The notes: generated by a model from the sequence alone, not told the origin. A stretch of DNA of 63,233 bases from an uncultured Rhizobiaceae bacterium (GCA_947259295.1 CAMYMG010000111.1:1-63233); one strand, 5' to 3'; shown: positions 10,947-20,024, numbered from the stretch's first letter. Numbers and translations: made by a program.

Positions 10947-12076
10947 GCGAGACCTTCCAGTTCAAGCTTCTGGCGACCGACGGCAAGGCGCGGCGCGGCG
11001 AGATTTCGATGCCGCGCGGCACGGTGCGCACCCCGGCCTTCATGCCGGTTGGCACCGGCGGCACGGTGAAGGCCATGTATATGGACCAGGTGCGCGGCAC
11101 CGGCGCCGACATCATTTTGGGCAACACCTATCATTTGATGCTGCGGCCGGGTGCCGAACGCATGGCGCGGCTTGGCGGGCTGCACAAATTCTCCGGCTGG
11201 CAGGGTCCTATCCTTACCGATTCCGGCGGCTTCCAGGTGATGTCGCTGGCCGGCCTGCGCAAGCTGACCGAGCAGGGCGTGACCTTCCAGTCGCATATCG
11301 ACGGCTCGCGCCACGAGATGAGCCCGGAGCGCTCGATCGAAATCCAGGGCCTGCTCGGCTCCGACATCCAGATGCAGCTCGACGAATGCGTGCGCCTGCC
11401 GGCCGACAAGGACGACATCAAGCGCGCCATGGAGATGTCGCTGCGCTGGGCCGAGCGCTGCAAGGTGGCCTTCGGCGGGCAGCCGGGCAAGGCGATGTTC
11501 GGCATCGTGCAGGGCGGCGACGTGCCGGAACTGCGCGTGCGCTCGGCTGAGGCGCTGAAGGCGATGGACCTTAAGGGCTATTCGATCGGCGGGCTGGCGG
11601 TCGGCGAGCCGCAGGCGGTGATGCTGGAGATGCTCGGCGTCACCTGTCCCGAACTGCCGGCGGAGAAGCCGCGCTACCTGATGGGCGTTGGCACGCCGGA
11701 CGACATTTTGAAGTCGGTCGGGCAGGGCATCGACATGTTCGACTGCGTGATGCCGACGCGGGCCGGCCGCCACGGGCTGGCGTTCACCCGCCATGGCAAG
11801 ATCAACCTGAAGAACGCGCGGCACGCCGAGGACCACCGGCCGCTCGACGCGGAAAGCAACTGCCCGGCGGCGCGCGACTATTCCCGCGCCTATCTGCACC
11901 ACCTCGTCCGCTCCGACGAGATTCTGGGCATGATGCTGCTGACCTGGAACAATCTTTCCTACTACCAGGACCTGATGCAGGGCATGCGCGGCGCGATCGA
12001 CGCGCGACGGTTCGAGGATTTTTCGGCGGAGACGACGGAGCGGTGGGCTGCCGGAGATATTGCCTCGTTGGGGTAG
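10943..12076 (+). CDS. tgt: tRNA-guanine transglycosylase
   Basis: 377 residues. Tgt exchanges guanine 34 of GUN tRNAs for preQ1. The family's general-base region [11 protein letters not shown] is near residue 94, the GIVQGG motif near residue 189 and the nucleophilic Asp in [14 protein letters not shown] near residue 266. The zinc site is degenerate. Where classical bacterial Tgt has C-x-C-x2-C and a later His, this protein has S305-x-C307-x2-A310 and Asn336, so it probably holds no zinc there. The ATG overlaps the preceding stop. Overlap, order and content mark a queA-phosphatase-tgt operon. Confidence 0.97.
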   Translation: MSETFQFKLLATDGKARRGEISMPRGTVRTPAFMPVGTGGTVKAMYMDQVRGTGADIILGNTYHLMLRPGAERMARLGGLHKFSGWQGPILTDSGGFQVMSLAGLRKLTEQGVTFQSHIDGSRHEMSPERSIEIQGLLGSDIQMQLDECVRLPADKDDIKRAMEMSLRWAERCKVAFGGQPGKAMFGIVQGGDVPELRVRSAEALKAMDLKGYSIGGLAVGEPQAVMLEMLGVTCPELPAEKPRYLMGVGTPDDILKSVGQGIDMFDCVMPTRAGRHGLAFTRHGKINLKNARHAEDHRPLDAESNCPAARDYSRAYLHHLVRSDEILGMMLLTWNNLSYYQDLMQGMRGAIDARRFEDFSAETTERWAAGDIASLG

Positions 12077-12206
12077 GAGGAGTGTTCGCCCTCAACTTGT
12101 GTTCCAGCCGAGCTTTTCCGCACGCCTTTGGCAGTCTTGGTCCTTGCCGTATGGCGCTATCTCACGAGGGGTAGGGTCGCGCAGATTCTGGCAAAGTTTT
12201 CGAAGG

Positions 12207-12962
12207 CTACGTCAGCCGAACGGACATGCCACCGTCCACTATCATCGGGCTGCCTGTCATGAAGCTCGACCGACCGCCAAGCAGGAAAACGGCAGCCTGG
12301 GCAATTTCCGTCGCGTTGGCCATGCGCTTCACCGGGTGCAGGTTCGCGATGAATTCTAAAGTACCCGGATCGGACCCTCCGGCCGGCGTCAACGTGCCTC
12401 CCGGAAGCAACGCATTCACACGAATGCCATCTAAGGCATGGTCGGAAGCAAGCGATTGCGCCAGTCCGATCAATCCCGCCTTGGACGCCGCATAGGCTCC
12501 CATTCCGGGCATGCCGCCATTGCTGAACCCAACGAAAGACGACGTGAACACGATCGAACCGGCCCCGTTCTTCTTCATGGCTGGTATCTGGGCTTTTGCG
12601 GCCAGAAAAGCGGAGGTCAGATTTACCGAGATCACTTCATTCCAGTTGCGGAGCTGCATATCAGGGACTTGAACCAAGTCTCCAAGGATCCCGGCATTGT
12701 TGAATGCACCATCCAAGCCACCGAAATCGGTCACTGCGAGGTCGACCAATGCATTGGCATAGTTCTCATCCATTACGTCACCAGCCAGAAAAATCGCCCT
12801 GCCATTGCCGCGATTGATTGTATCGGCAAGTTTTTCGAGCTCGGCCGATCGACGTGCGCCGAGGACAACGTTGGCTCCTTCTTCGCCGAACAGCAAAGCA
12901 GATGCCGCACCGATACCACTGCTCGCGCCCGTGACGATTATGGATTTGTCTCGCAGTTCCAT
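12207..12962 (-). CDS. SDR family oxidoreductase
   Basis: 251 residues, a classical short-chain dehydrogenase. Visible motifs: TGASSGIG cofactor-binding loop (residues 11-18), NNAG near residue 89, catalytic Ser in FTSSFVG near 140, and YAASK (Tyr/Lys pair) near residue 157. The R-R after the second strand (GARRSAE) suggests NADP(H) preference. The substrate cannot be told. AGGAG lies 8 nt before the ATG. Base composition is visibly lower in GC (about 52% in a sampled 60-nt line) than neighbouring genes, and it stands alone between opposite-strand genes, which suggests acquisition by transfer. Confidence 0.92.
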   Translation of the reverse strand: MELRDKSIIVTGASSGIGAASALLFGEEGANVVLGARRSAELEKLADTINRGNGRAIFLAGDVMDENYANALVDLAVTDFGGLDGAFNNAGILGDLVQVPDMQLRNWNEVISVNLTSAFLAAKAQIPAMKKNGAGSIVFTSSFVGFSNGGMPGMGAYAASKAGLIGLAQSLASDHALDGIRVNALLPGGTLTPAGGSDPGTLEFIANLHPVKRMANATEIAQAAVFLLGGRSSFMTGSPMIVDGGMSVRLT

Positions 12963-13117
12963 GATGGTGTTCTCCTGAACGTTGCATCACGGACGTTAGC
13001 TTTCGCTCGGATTGTTAAACCACCCGATTCCCGCTTTGAATAAGCCGACGTCTAGCGGGGCACCCGCGTGCGGTCGTGTGAGATGCCAGGATGTCGGGTT
13101 GTCTGTTGGGGCGGTGA

Positions 13118-13537
13118 CTACGTGCTCAGCGCATTCGAAGCGCGCAGGCTGACGCCGGTGATGCGGTAGACGCCGTCGGGCTGGAGTTCCAACGTGTAGA
13201 CGGCCTCGTATTCCTTGCCGTCGGCGCCTTGCAGGTAGACCTGCTGTATGATCGAGGTGGATGTCGGCTCTTCGACCTTGCCGAAGGCGAAGCTGCGCGG
13301 GTTGCGTACCGGCTGGTAGCCGCTCTCGACCATGCCCATGAAGATCTCGACGCTCGGGAAGATGCGCTTCACGTTGGGCGCCGCGTAGGAATAGGCAAGG
13401 CTGAAGTCATCCGCCTGGAAGGCCTTGAGTTGCGCATCGATGGACGATTGCGCCGATCTTACCTCGCGCTCGCCGGCAAGCGCCGGGGCGATCGCGAGAC
13501 CTGCCACCACCAGTCCGCACACAAGTCTACCGCGCAT
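13118..13537 (-). CDS. DUF4864 family exported protein
   Basis: 139 residues with a signal peptide (about residues 1-21, ending APALA-G). The mature part matches my memory of the rhizobial DUF4864 family: RSAQSSIDAQLKAFQADD, then AYSYAAPNVKRIFPSVEIF and a beta-rich end. The fold resembles small periplasmic NTF2-like proteins, but function is unknown. It is divergent from the DsbA-family gene, with a 167-bp shared upstream region in which I see no clear operator. Confidence 0.8.
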   Translation of the reverse strand: MRGRLVCGLVVAGLAIAPALAGEREVRSAQSSIDAQLKAFQADDFSLAYSYAAPNVKRIFPSVEIFMGMVESGYQPVRNPRSFAFGKVEEPTSTSIIQQVYLQGADGKEYEAVYTLELQPDGVYRITGVSLRASNALST

Positions 13538-13704
13538 TTTGCTGCTCCTCTTCCATCATACCCCTGGTCCCGCCGCGATGCCGCTCCACATCATATACGA
13601 GGAAATGCGCCGCGCGGTTTCACCGGGCGGCGAACAAGGGGGAAGGCCTTAAGCCCGAATTAAGCGGGGCGGGTCAGGCTGGACGACATTCTCGGGGAGT
13701 TTCG

Positions 13705-14327
13705 ATGCGACGAACGACGATCACCGCCGGATTTTTGCCAGCTCGGCGGCCGGCCTCGCCGCCTTCTCGGCGCTGCCTGGCTGGGCCAAGGGACTGCCGA
13801 CGGTCGAGGAAGTGGCGTTCGACCCGGCGATACCGGCGCTCGGAAACCCGGATGGCGACGTCACCATCGTCGAGTTCGTCGACTACCAGTGTCCCTACTG
13901 CAAGCTGTGCTTCGGCGAGATCGACAAGCTGTTTTCCGAAGACCCGAAGGTGCGCGTGGTGATGAAGGACTGGCCGGTGTTTGGCGAGGCCTCCGTCCAT
14001 GCGGCGCGCATGGCGCTGGCGACGCGCGGCGGACGGGACTATGCCGCCGCGGTGAGCGCGCTGATGGCCAATGACCGCAAGCTTTCGGAGCGGCGGGTCG
14101 ATTCCCTGCTCGCCGATGCAGGCATCGACCTCGACGGAGTGCGGCGGAAGCTCGCCGAGCACGGGATGGAAATCAATGCGCTGCTGGCGCGCAACGCTGC
14201 ACAGGCGCGCGATTTCCGGCTTGCCGGAACGCCGGCGCTGATGATCGGCGGCACCCTCTACAAGCACGGGCTGCCGGTGGAGGCGATGCGCGAGGCGATT
14301 GCCGAGCATCGGAGCGTGCGCTCCTGA
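13705..14327 (+). pseudogene. DsbA-family thioredoxin-fold oxidoreductase, frameshifted in its Tat signal
   Basis: The start is well supported: GGGGAG (13694-13699) stands 5 nt before ATG 13705, which encodes MRRTTIT. The frame then turns into an unrelated Arg/Pro-rich sequence, while the +1-shifted frame continues as RRIFASSAAGLAAFSALPGW and runs into the DsbA-like domain. Adding one C between 13725 and 13726 joins them into one protein with a classical twin-arginine signal (TRRIFAS, hydrophobic stretch). The mature domain has the redox motif CPYC in DYQCPYCKLC and a later TPALMIGG. So either a real 1-nt deletion or a read error in a C run. GTG 13812 could express the domain without export. 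Confidence 0.8.
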
Positions 14328-14351
14328 TTTTCCATGCGGTCCGACGCCCGC

Positions 14352-14396
14352 GCCTGCCTAGCGGCTGGGCAGTCCGCAAAAGCGGAGCGGGCAGGC
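14352..14396 (+). terminator. Compound hairpin after the DsbA-family gene
   Basis: GCCTGCC (14352-14358) pairs with GGCAGGC (14390-14396), and within it TCCGC (14373-14377) pairs with GCGGA (14382-14386) around an AAAA loop. There is no T-tract, so it is a candidate terminator or leader structure only. It lies between the DsbA gene and the Anbu operon. Confidence 0.35.
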
Positions 14397-14511
14397 TGCC
14401 CGCCAGACCGGCAATCGCGGGTCCGGCGTCGGGGGTGCCGCGCAAAATTGGCGATTGTCCTTGCTTTTCGGGCGTCAGCCCATTGAAATGGCCGTTACAG
14501 GGAGTCTGCGA

Positions 14512-15924
14512 TTGGTTGCGTTCGATGAAATGACACCGGAGACATCCGGTCTGAGAAATTCTTATGCGGCTTACGACCATTGGTTGAAGCAGCAGGATCC
14601 GAGCAGGCTCGCCGAGAAGATGCGGGACGCCGAACGTGTCTTCCGCAAGACCGGCATCACCTTCGCCGTCTATGGCGATGAAGAGGCCGTGGAGCGGCTG
14701 ATCCCCTTCGATATCGTGCCGCGCATCATCTCCGGTTCGGAATGGCGTCGCCTGACACAGGGCATCGAGCAGCGCGTCCAGGCGCTGAACGCCTTTCTCG
14801 ACGACATCTACCACCGCCAGGAGATACTTCGGGCCGGGCGCATCCCGAAGCACCTGATCGCCAACAACGAGGCCTTCCTGCCCGAGATGATCGGGGTGAG
14901 GCCGCCCGCGGGCGTCTATACGCATATCATCGGCACCGACATCGTGCGCACCGGCGAGAACGAGTTCTTCGTGCTGGAGGACAATGCGCGCACGCCGTCT
15001 GGCGTCTCCTACATGCTGGAGAACCGCGAGACGATGATGCAGCTCTTCCCCGAGCTGTTCCAGAAGATCAGGGTGCGGCCGGTGGAGAACTATCCGCAGC
15101 TGCTGCGCCAGTCGCTGGCGGCGACGCGGCCCGAAAACCTCAAGACGACGCCGACGATCGCCGTGCTGACACCGGGCAGCTACAATTCGGCCTATTACGA
15201 GCACGCCTTCCTCGCCGACCAGATGGGCGTCGAACTGGTCGAGGGCCATGATCTCAGGGTCGTGGACGGCCATGTCGCGATGCGGACGACGCAGGGCTAC
15301 AAGCAGATCGACGTGCTTTACCGCAGGGTCGACGACGATTTCCTCGATCCGCTGAGTTTCCGGCCGGATTCGGCGCTCGGCATACCGGGCATCATGGACG
15401 TCTACCGCGCCGGCAACATCACGATCGCCAACGCGCCGGGCACCGGTATCGCCGACGACAAGGCGATCTATTCCTACATGCCGGAGATCATCGAGTTCTA
15501 CACCGGCCGCAAGGCGATCCTGCAGAACATCCAGACCTGGCGCTGCTCGGAACCCGACAGCCTGAAATACGTGCTGGAGAACATCAAGGACCTGGTGGTC
15601 AAGGAGGTGCACGGCTCGGGCGGCTACGGCATGCTGGTGGGGCCGACCTCGACCAAGAAGGAATGCGAGGCCTTTGCCAAGAAGCTTGCCGCGAAGCCTT
15701 CCAACTATATCGCGCAGCCGACACTGTCGCTGTCGACCTGCCCGATCCTGACCGAAGCGGGGCTGGCGCCGAGACATGTCGATCTCCGGCCCTATGTGCT
15801 GGTGTCGGACCGGATCCAGATCGTTCCCGGTGGACTGACGCGCGTCGCACTCAAGCAGGGTTCGCTGGTGGTGAACTCCTCGCAGGGCGGCGGCACGAAG
15901 GACACCTGGGTGCTCGACGACTGA
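14512..15924 (+). CDS. Circularly permuted ATP-grasp protein (Anbu operon)
   Basis: 470 residues from TTG 14512, chosen because AGGGAG (14499-14504) lies 7 nt upstream; ATG 14488 and TTG 14455 are open in frame but lack such a site. The protein matches the circularly permuted ATP-grasp family (formerly DUF404/DUF407). Typical segments: VLEDNARTPSGVSYMLENR, DVLYRRVDDDFLDPL, ANAPGTGIADDKAIYSYMPE, KEVHGSGGYGML and the C-terminal SSQGGGTKDTWVL. The fold predicts ATP-dependent ligation of a carboxylate to an amine or thiol. With alpha-E, transglutaminase and Anbu genes behind it, it is the presumed ligase of the proposed peptide-tagging system. Substrates are unknown. Confidence 0.93.
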   Translation: MVAFDEMTPETSGLRNSYAAYDHWLKQQDPSRLAEKMRDAERVFRKTGITFAVYGDEEAVERLIPFDIVPRIISGSEWRRLTQGIEQRVQALNAFLDDIYHRQEILRAGRIPKHLIANNEAFLPEMIGVRPPAGVYTHIIGTDIVRTGENEFFVLEDNARTPSGVSYMLENRETMMQLFPELFQKIRVRPVENYPQLLRQSLAATRPENLKTTPTIAVLTPGSYNSAYYEHAFLADQMGVELVEGHDLRVVDGHVAMRTTQGYKQIDVLYRRVDDDFLDPLSFRPDSALGIPGIMDVYRAGNITIANAPGTGIADDKAIYSYMPEIIEFYTGRKAILQNIQTWRCSEPDSLKYVLENIKDLVVKEVHGSGGYGMLVGPTSTKKECEAFAKKLAAKPSNYIAQPTLSLSTCPILTEAGLAPRHVDLRPYVLVSDRIQIVPGGLTRVALKQGSLVVNSSQGGGTKDTWVLDD

Positions 15925-15937
15925 ACAGGAATTCTTG

Positions 15938-16879
15938 ATGCTTCTCGGACGTACCGCCAACGGCCTCTACTGGATGAACCGCTATATCGAGCGGACGGAA
16001 AACATGGCGCGCCTGGTCGATGCCGGGCTGCGCATGGCGCTGACCCGCACGCACAGCGCCGAGGAGGAATGGAAGTCGGTGGTGCTGTCGGCCGGCACGG
16101 ACATGGGTTTCGGCGCGACACACGAAAACTACACGGCCGAAGCGGTGTCGGACTACCTTCTGCGCGACCGGTCGAACCCGTCGAGCGCCATGTCGTCGAT
16201 CGAGACGGCGCGCTTCAACGCCCGCATGGTGCGCACCGCGCTGACGCGCGAGACCTGGGAAAGCGTCAACGAGGCCTGGATGGCGCTGAAGCGGATGCTC
16301 GCCGACCCGATCGACGAGCGCGAGCTGCCGCAGGTGCTCGACGAGATCAAGCGCGCAACGGCGCTGATCCGCGGCTCCTTCTACGGCACGATGCTGCGCA
16401 ACGAGATCTTCGACTTCTCGCAGATGGGCACCTATGTCGAGCGTGCCGACAACACGGCGCGCATCCTCGACGTGAAATATTACGTGCTGCTGCCGTCGGT
16501 CTCCTGGGTGGGGTCGACGCTCGACAACTACCAGTGGGAATCGATCCTGCGCTCGGTTTCGGCGCACCGTTCCTACCGCTGGGTCTATGAGGCCGACTAC
16601 AAGCCGACGAACATTGCCGACTATCTGATCCTGAATGGCCGCATGCCGCGGTCGCTGACCTTCTGCTACCGCTTCCTCGCCGAGCATCTGCGCTTTCGCG
16701 AGGAGGAATATGGCGAGCGGCTGCCGTGCCACGATACGGTCGAGAAGACGCTTGCAAAGCTGCGGGTCGGCTCGATCAAGCAGATATTCGACACCGGCCT
16801 GCATGAATTCCTCACCGGCTTCATCCAGGACAATTACCGCCTCGGCGATGAAGTCGCGACCGACTACCGCTTTCACTGA
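15938..16879 (+). CDS. Alpha-E domain protein (Anbu operon)
   Basis: 313 residues, all-helical alpha-E family (formerly DUF403). Recognisable parts: LLGRTANGLYWMNRYIERTE at the start, FNARMVRTALTRETWESVN near residue 95 and MGTYVERADNTARILDVKY near residue 167. Alpha-E proteins occur almost always beside circularly permuted ATP-grasp proteins, sometimes fused to them, and are thought to form one functional unit with them. The start is ATG 15938, 13 nt after the ATP-grasp stop, with AGGA upstream. No membrane segment or signal. Confidence 0.93.
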   Translation: MLLGRTANGLYWMNRYIERTENMARLVDAGLRMALTRTHSAEEEWKSVVLSAGTDMGFGATHENYTAEAVSDYLLRDRSNPSSAMSSIETARFNARMVRTALTRETWESVNEAWMALKRMLADPIDERELPQVLDEIKRATALIRGSFYGTMLRNEIFDFSQMGTYVERADNTARILDVKYYVLLPSVSWVGSTLDNYQWESILRSVSAHRSYRWVYEADYKPTNIADYLILNGRMPRSLTFCYRFLAEHLRFREEEYGERLPCHDTVEKTLAKLRVGSIKQIFDTGLHEFLTGFIQDNYRLGDEVATDYRFH

Positions 16880-16896
16880 CAGGAGCAGAAGGCCAG

Positions 16897-17691
16897 ATGC
16901 GCCTGAAAATATCGCACCGAACCGAATATCGCTATGACGCGCCGGTGCACTATGCGCTGCAGCGCCTGCGGCTGATGCCGCGCGGCGGCTCGACGCAGTC
17001 GGTGCTGTCGTGGACGATCGAGGTGACCGGGGCGTCCGAAGAGGTGCGCTTCATCGACCAGTTCGAGAACGAGACGCGGCTGGTGAGCGTGGACGGCGAG
17101 ATGGACGTGGTCAGCGTCGAGGCGTCCGGAGAGATCGAGACACACAATACCGCCGGCGTCTCTGGCCCGCATCACGGCTTCGCGCCGCTCTGGCTGTTCG
17201 AGCGCGAAACGCCGCTGACGGCCGGCGGCGATGCGGTGCGGGATCTCGCCGAGTCGATCGGACCGGGTTCGGATCTCGACAGGCTGCACCGCCTGATGGA
17301 CGTGATCGAGGAGCGGGTCGTCTATACGCAGGGCGCCACCCATACCGGGACGACCGCGGAGGAGGCGCTGAAGCAGGGGTCGGGCGTCTGCCAGGATCAT
17401 GCGCATGTGTTTTCCGCGGCGGCCCGGAGACTCGGGTTTCCGGCGCGCTATGTCAGCGGCTACCTGATGATGAACGAGACCATCGACCAGGCGGCCAGCC
17501 ATGCCTGGGCGGAGGCCCATGTGCCGGGACTCGGCTGGGTCGCCTTCGACGCGTCGAACGGCATTTCGCCCGACGAGCGCTATGTCCGCGTCGCCACCGG
17601 CCGCGACTTCCGAGATGCCACGCCGGTGTCGGGCATTCGACTGGGGAAGGCCGAGGAACAGCTTGCGGTAAGCATCACGGTGGAGCAGTAA
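16897..17691 (+). CDS. Transglutaminase-like cysteine protease (Anbu operon)
   Basis: 264 residues. An N-terminal beta domain typical of bacterial transglutaminase-like proteins (MRLKISHRTEYRYDAPV) precedes a papain-like transglutaminase core. The catalytic triad is visible: Cys in GSGVCQDHAHVF (about residue 166), His in SHAWAEAHV (about residue 207) and Asp in WVAFDASNG (about residue 222). Such proteins hydrolyse or form amide bonds, and in this operon type a role in processing ATP-grasp products is suspected. No signal peptide, so it is cytoplasmic like its partners. It starts 17 nt after the alpha-E gene with AGGAG upstream. Confidence 0.93.
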   Translation: MRLKISHRTEYRYDAPVHYALQRLRLMPRGGSTQSVLSWTIEVTGASEEVRFIDQFENETRLVSVDGEMDVVSVEASGEIETHNTAGVSGPHHGFAPLWLFERETPLTAGGDAVRDLAESIGPGSDLDRLHRLMDVIEERVVYTQGATHTGTTAEEALKQGSGVCQDHAHVFSAAARRLGFPARYVSGYLMMNETIDQAASHAWAEAHVPGLGWVAFDASNGISPDERYVRVATGRDFRDATPVSGIRLGKAEEQLAVSITVEQ

Positions 17692-17720
17692 TCCGGTTCA
17701 AGGCTGCCGGAACCGATTCC

Positions 17721-18452
17721 ATGACTTATTGCGTTGGACTGAAGATCGACCGCGGGCTGGTGTTCATGTCGGACACCCGCACCAATGCCGGCATCGACTC
17801 GATTTCAACCTTCCGCAAGATGCATGTCTGGGAAGAGCCGGGCGAGCGTGTGCTGGTGCTGATGTCGGCCGGCAACCTGGCGACGACGCAGGCGGTGGTG
17901 AGCCTGCTCGACGAGCGCTCCAAGGCCGTGGCCGACCGCTCGCATACGCTGCTCGAGACGCCGTCGATGTACCAGACAGCGAGCCTAGTGGGCAGCGTGG
18001 TCAAGGAAGTCATCGCGCACGCGTCGCCGACCGGGCAGAGCGCGGACGCCTATTTCAACGCCTCGTTCATCCTCGGCGGCCAGATCCGCGGCACCGAACC
18101 GCGGCTGTTCATGATCTACCCGGAAGGGAACTTCATTGAGAGCACGGACGACACGCCGTTTTTCCAGGTCGGCGAGACCAAGTACGGCAAGCCAATCCTG
18201 GTGCGCGCCTACGACAAGGCGATGAGCTTTGCCGAGACGGTGAAGCTTCTGATGGTGTCCTTCGATTCCACGTTGAAGTCGAACCTGTCGGTCGGGCTGC
18301 CGCTCGACCTGGTGTTCTACGAGAAGGACAGCTTCAAGGTCGGGCTGCAGCGGCGCATCGCGCAGGACGATCCCTACTACCGGCAGGTGTCGGAAGGCTG
18401 GTCCGACGCGTTGAAGATGGCATTCAAGAGCCTGCCGGATTTCGTCGAATAG
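17721..18452 (+). CDS. Anbu, proteasome-like peptidase
   Basis: 243 residues. Anbu (ancestral beta subunit, also listed as proteasome-type protease) is an Ntn-hydrolase related to HslV and proteasome beta subunits. Removal of Met would expose Thr2 as nucleophile in MTYCVGLKIDRGLVFMSDTRTNAG, and the expected Asp (SDTRTNAG) and Lys (FRKMHVW, about residue 36) follow. Length fits the family. It starts 29 nt after the transglutaminase gene and closes the four-gene set. No ATPase unfoldase or HslU-like gene is nearby, so substrate delivery is unexplained. Confidence 0.93.
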   Translation: MTYCVGLKIDRGLVFMSDTRTNAGIDSISTFRKMHVWEEPGERVLVLMSAGNLATTQAVVSLLDERSKAVADRSHTLLETPSMYQTASLVGSVVKEVIAHASPTGQSADAYFNASFILGGQIRGTEPRLFMIYPEGNFIESTDDTPFFQVGETKYGKPILVRAYDKAMSFAETVKLLMVSFDSTLKSNLSVGLPLDLVFYEKDSFKVGLQRRIAQDDPYYRQVSEGWSDALKMAFKSLPDFVE

Positions 18453-18514
18453 TCACAGACCGCGCCAAGTTGCATCCTTGCCAGACGGTTTTGGGCGCCT
18501 GAGGAGGACAGCAT

Positions 18515-19924
18515 ATGGACGGCGAGGAGTTTCGCAAATGGTCGCGCGCCGCGGCAGAGTGGGGCGCCGATTACCGGCAGACGCTGCGCGAGCGCCCGGT
18601 GCGGGCACAGACCCGGCCCGGCGAAATTGCCGCGCTGATCGAGCCGGCGGCGCCTGAGAATCCGCAGCCGATGGAGGCGATCTTCGAGGATTTCGAGAAG
18701 ATCATCGTGCCCGGCATGACGCATTGGCAGCACCCGCGCTTCTTCGCCTATTTCCCCGCCAATGCCGCGCCGGTTTCGGTGGTGGCGGAATATCTGGTCA
18801 GCGCCATGGCCGCCCAGTGCATGCTCTGGCAAACCTCGCCGGCAGCGACCGAACTCGAGACCAAGGTGATCGACTGGTTGCGCCAGGCGCTGGGCCTGCC
18901 GGACGGGTTTTCGGGCGTCATACAGGATTCGGCGTCTTCCGCGACGCTGTCGGCCGTGCTCACGATGCGCGAGCGGGCGCTTGAATGGCAGGGTAACCGC
19001 CAGGGCCTGTCTGGGCAGCCGCGGCTGCGCATCTACAGCACCGATCAGGTTCACACGTCGATCGACAGGGCGATCTGGGTCTCGGGTATCGGCGAGGAAA
19101 ACCTAGTGCGGATTGCCACCGGCGGTCGCTGGCACTCGATGAAGCCCGAAGCGCTGGAGGCAGCGATCGAAGCCGACCGCGCGGCGGGATATTGCCCGGC
19201 CGGGGTGATTGCCTGCGTCGGCGGGACGAGCGTGGGTGGCTGCGACGACGTCGAGGCGATAGCCGCCACCGCGCGCAAGCACGGGCTCTATCTGCATGTC
19301 GATGCGGCGTGGGCAGGCTCGGCGATGATCTGCCCGGAGTTCCGGCACTTCTGGAGCGGCGTCGAGGAGGCTGACTCGATCGTCTTCAATCCGCACAAAT
19401 GGCTCGGCGCGCAGTTCGACTGCTCGGTGCATTTCGTGCGCGATCCGGAAAGCCTGGTGAAGACGCTGGCGATCCGTCCGGAATTCCTGAAGACGCACGG
19501 GCATGACGGCATCGTCAACTATTCCGAATGGACGGTGCCGCTCGGACGCCGCTTCCGGGCGCTCAAGCTCTGGTTCCTGCTGCGCGCCCACGGGCTCGAG
19601 GGCCTGCGCGCCATGATCCGCAACCATGTCGCGTGGAGCGAAGCGCTGGCATCGAGATTGGCCAGTCAGCCCGGCTTCGAGATCGTCACCGAACCGATGC
19701 TGTCGCTGTTCTCGTTCCGGCACCAGGCACGCGACGAGCGCGAGAACGACGCGCATAATCTCCGGCTGCTCGAGGCAATCAACGACGACGGGCGCATCTA
19801 CCTGACGCAGACGCGGGTCGAGGGAAAGGTGGTGATCCGCTTCCAGGCCGGGCAGTTCGAAACGAGGCGCGAGGATATCGATACGGCCTTCGAGGCGATC
19901 ACCGGGATCGCCGCGGGACTTTAG
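18515..19924 (+). CDS. PLP-dependent group II amino acid decarboxylase
   Basis: 469 residues, aromatic-L-amino-acid decarboxylase type. It would remove CO2 from an aromatic amino acid such as tryptophan, tyrosine or DOPA. The PLP lysine is in the family motif NPHKWLG near residue 295, the PLP-binding Asp in HVDAAWAGSA near residue 264, and MTHWQHPRFFAYFP near residue 69 is a typical substrate-side block. Exact specificity cannot be read. AGGAGGA lies 7 nt before the ATG. It begins 62 bp after anbu on the same strand; a functional link is possible but not typical. Confidence 0.9.
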   Translation: MDGEEFRKWSRAAAEWGADYRQTLRERPVRAQTRPGEIAALIEPAAPENPQPMEAIFEDFEKIIVPGMTHWQHPRFFAYFPANAAPVSVVAEYLVSAMAAQCMLWQTSPAATELETKVIDWLRQALGLPDGFSGVIQDSASSATLSAVLTMRERALEWQGNRQGLSGQPRLRIYSTDQVHTSIDRAIWVSGIGEENLVRIATGGRWHSMKPEALEAAIEADRAAGYCPAGVIACVGGTSVGGCDDVEAIAATARKHGLYLHVDAAWAGSAMICPEFRHFWSGVEEADSIVFNPHKWLGAQFDCSVHFVRDPESLVKTLAIRPEFLKTHGHDGIVNYSEWTVPLGRRFRALKLWFLLRAHGLEGLRAMIRNHVAWSEALASRLASQPGFEIVTEPMLSLFSFRHQARDERENDAHNLRLLEAINDDGRIYLTQTRVEGKVVIRFQAGQFETRREDIDTAFEAITGIAAGL

Positions 19925-19975
19925 CCGACCTGCCGGACAGCGCAGATTTCATTTAGCCGGCTCACGCATTTCCTG

Positions 19976-20012
19976 ACTTTCGTTTTCGCTGAAAGGTGAT
20001 AAAAACGAAAGT
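19976..20012. promoter_or_regulatory. GlpR operator-like inverted repeat before glpR
   Basis: A perfect 11-bp inverted repeat: ACTTTCGTTTT (19976-19986) and AAAACGAAAGT (20002-20012), separated by 15 nt and ending 12 nt before the glpR start. DeoR/GlpR repressors bind TTCG-containing palindromes, and a related TTTCG/CGAAA arrangement is present before glpD. This argues for autoregulation by GlpR. Confidence 0.7.
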
Positions 20013-20024
20013 GAGGAGGAGCCC

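Noticed and set aside
13812..14327. Intact cytoplasmic DsbA-like gene from GTG 13812
   Set aside because: A strong start with a Tat signal lies upstream and is separated only by a 1-nt shift, which explains the data better.
14455..14511. TTG 14455 or ATG 14488 as start of the ATP-grasp gene
   Set aside because: Neither has a ribosome binding site; AGGGAG fits TTG 14512.
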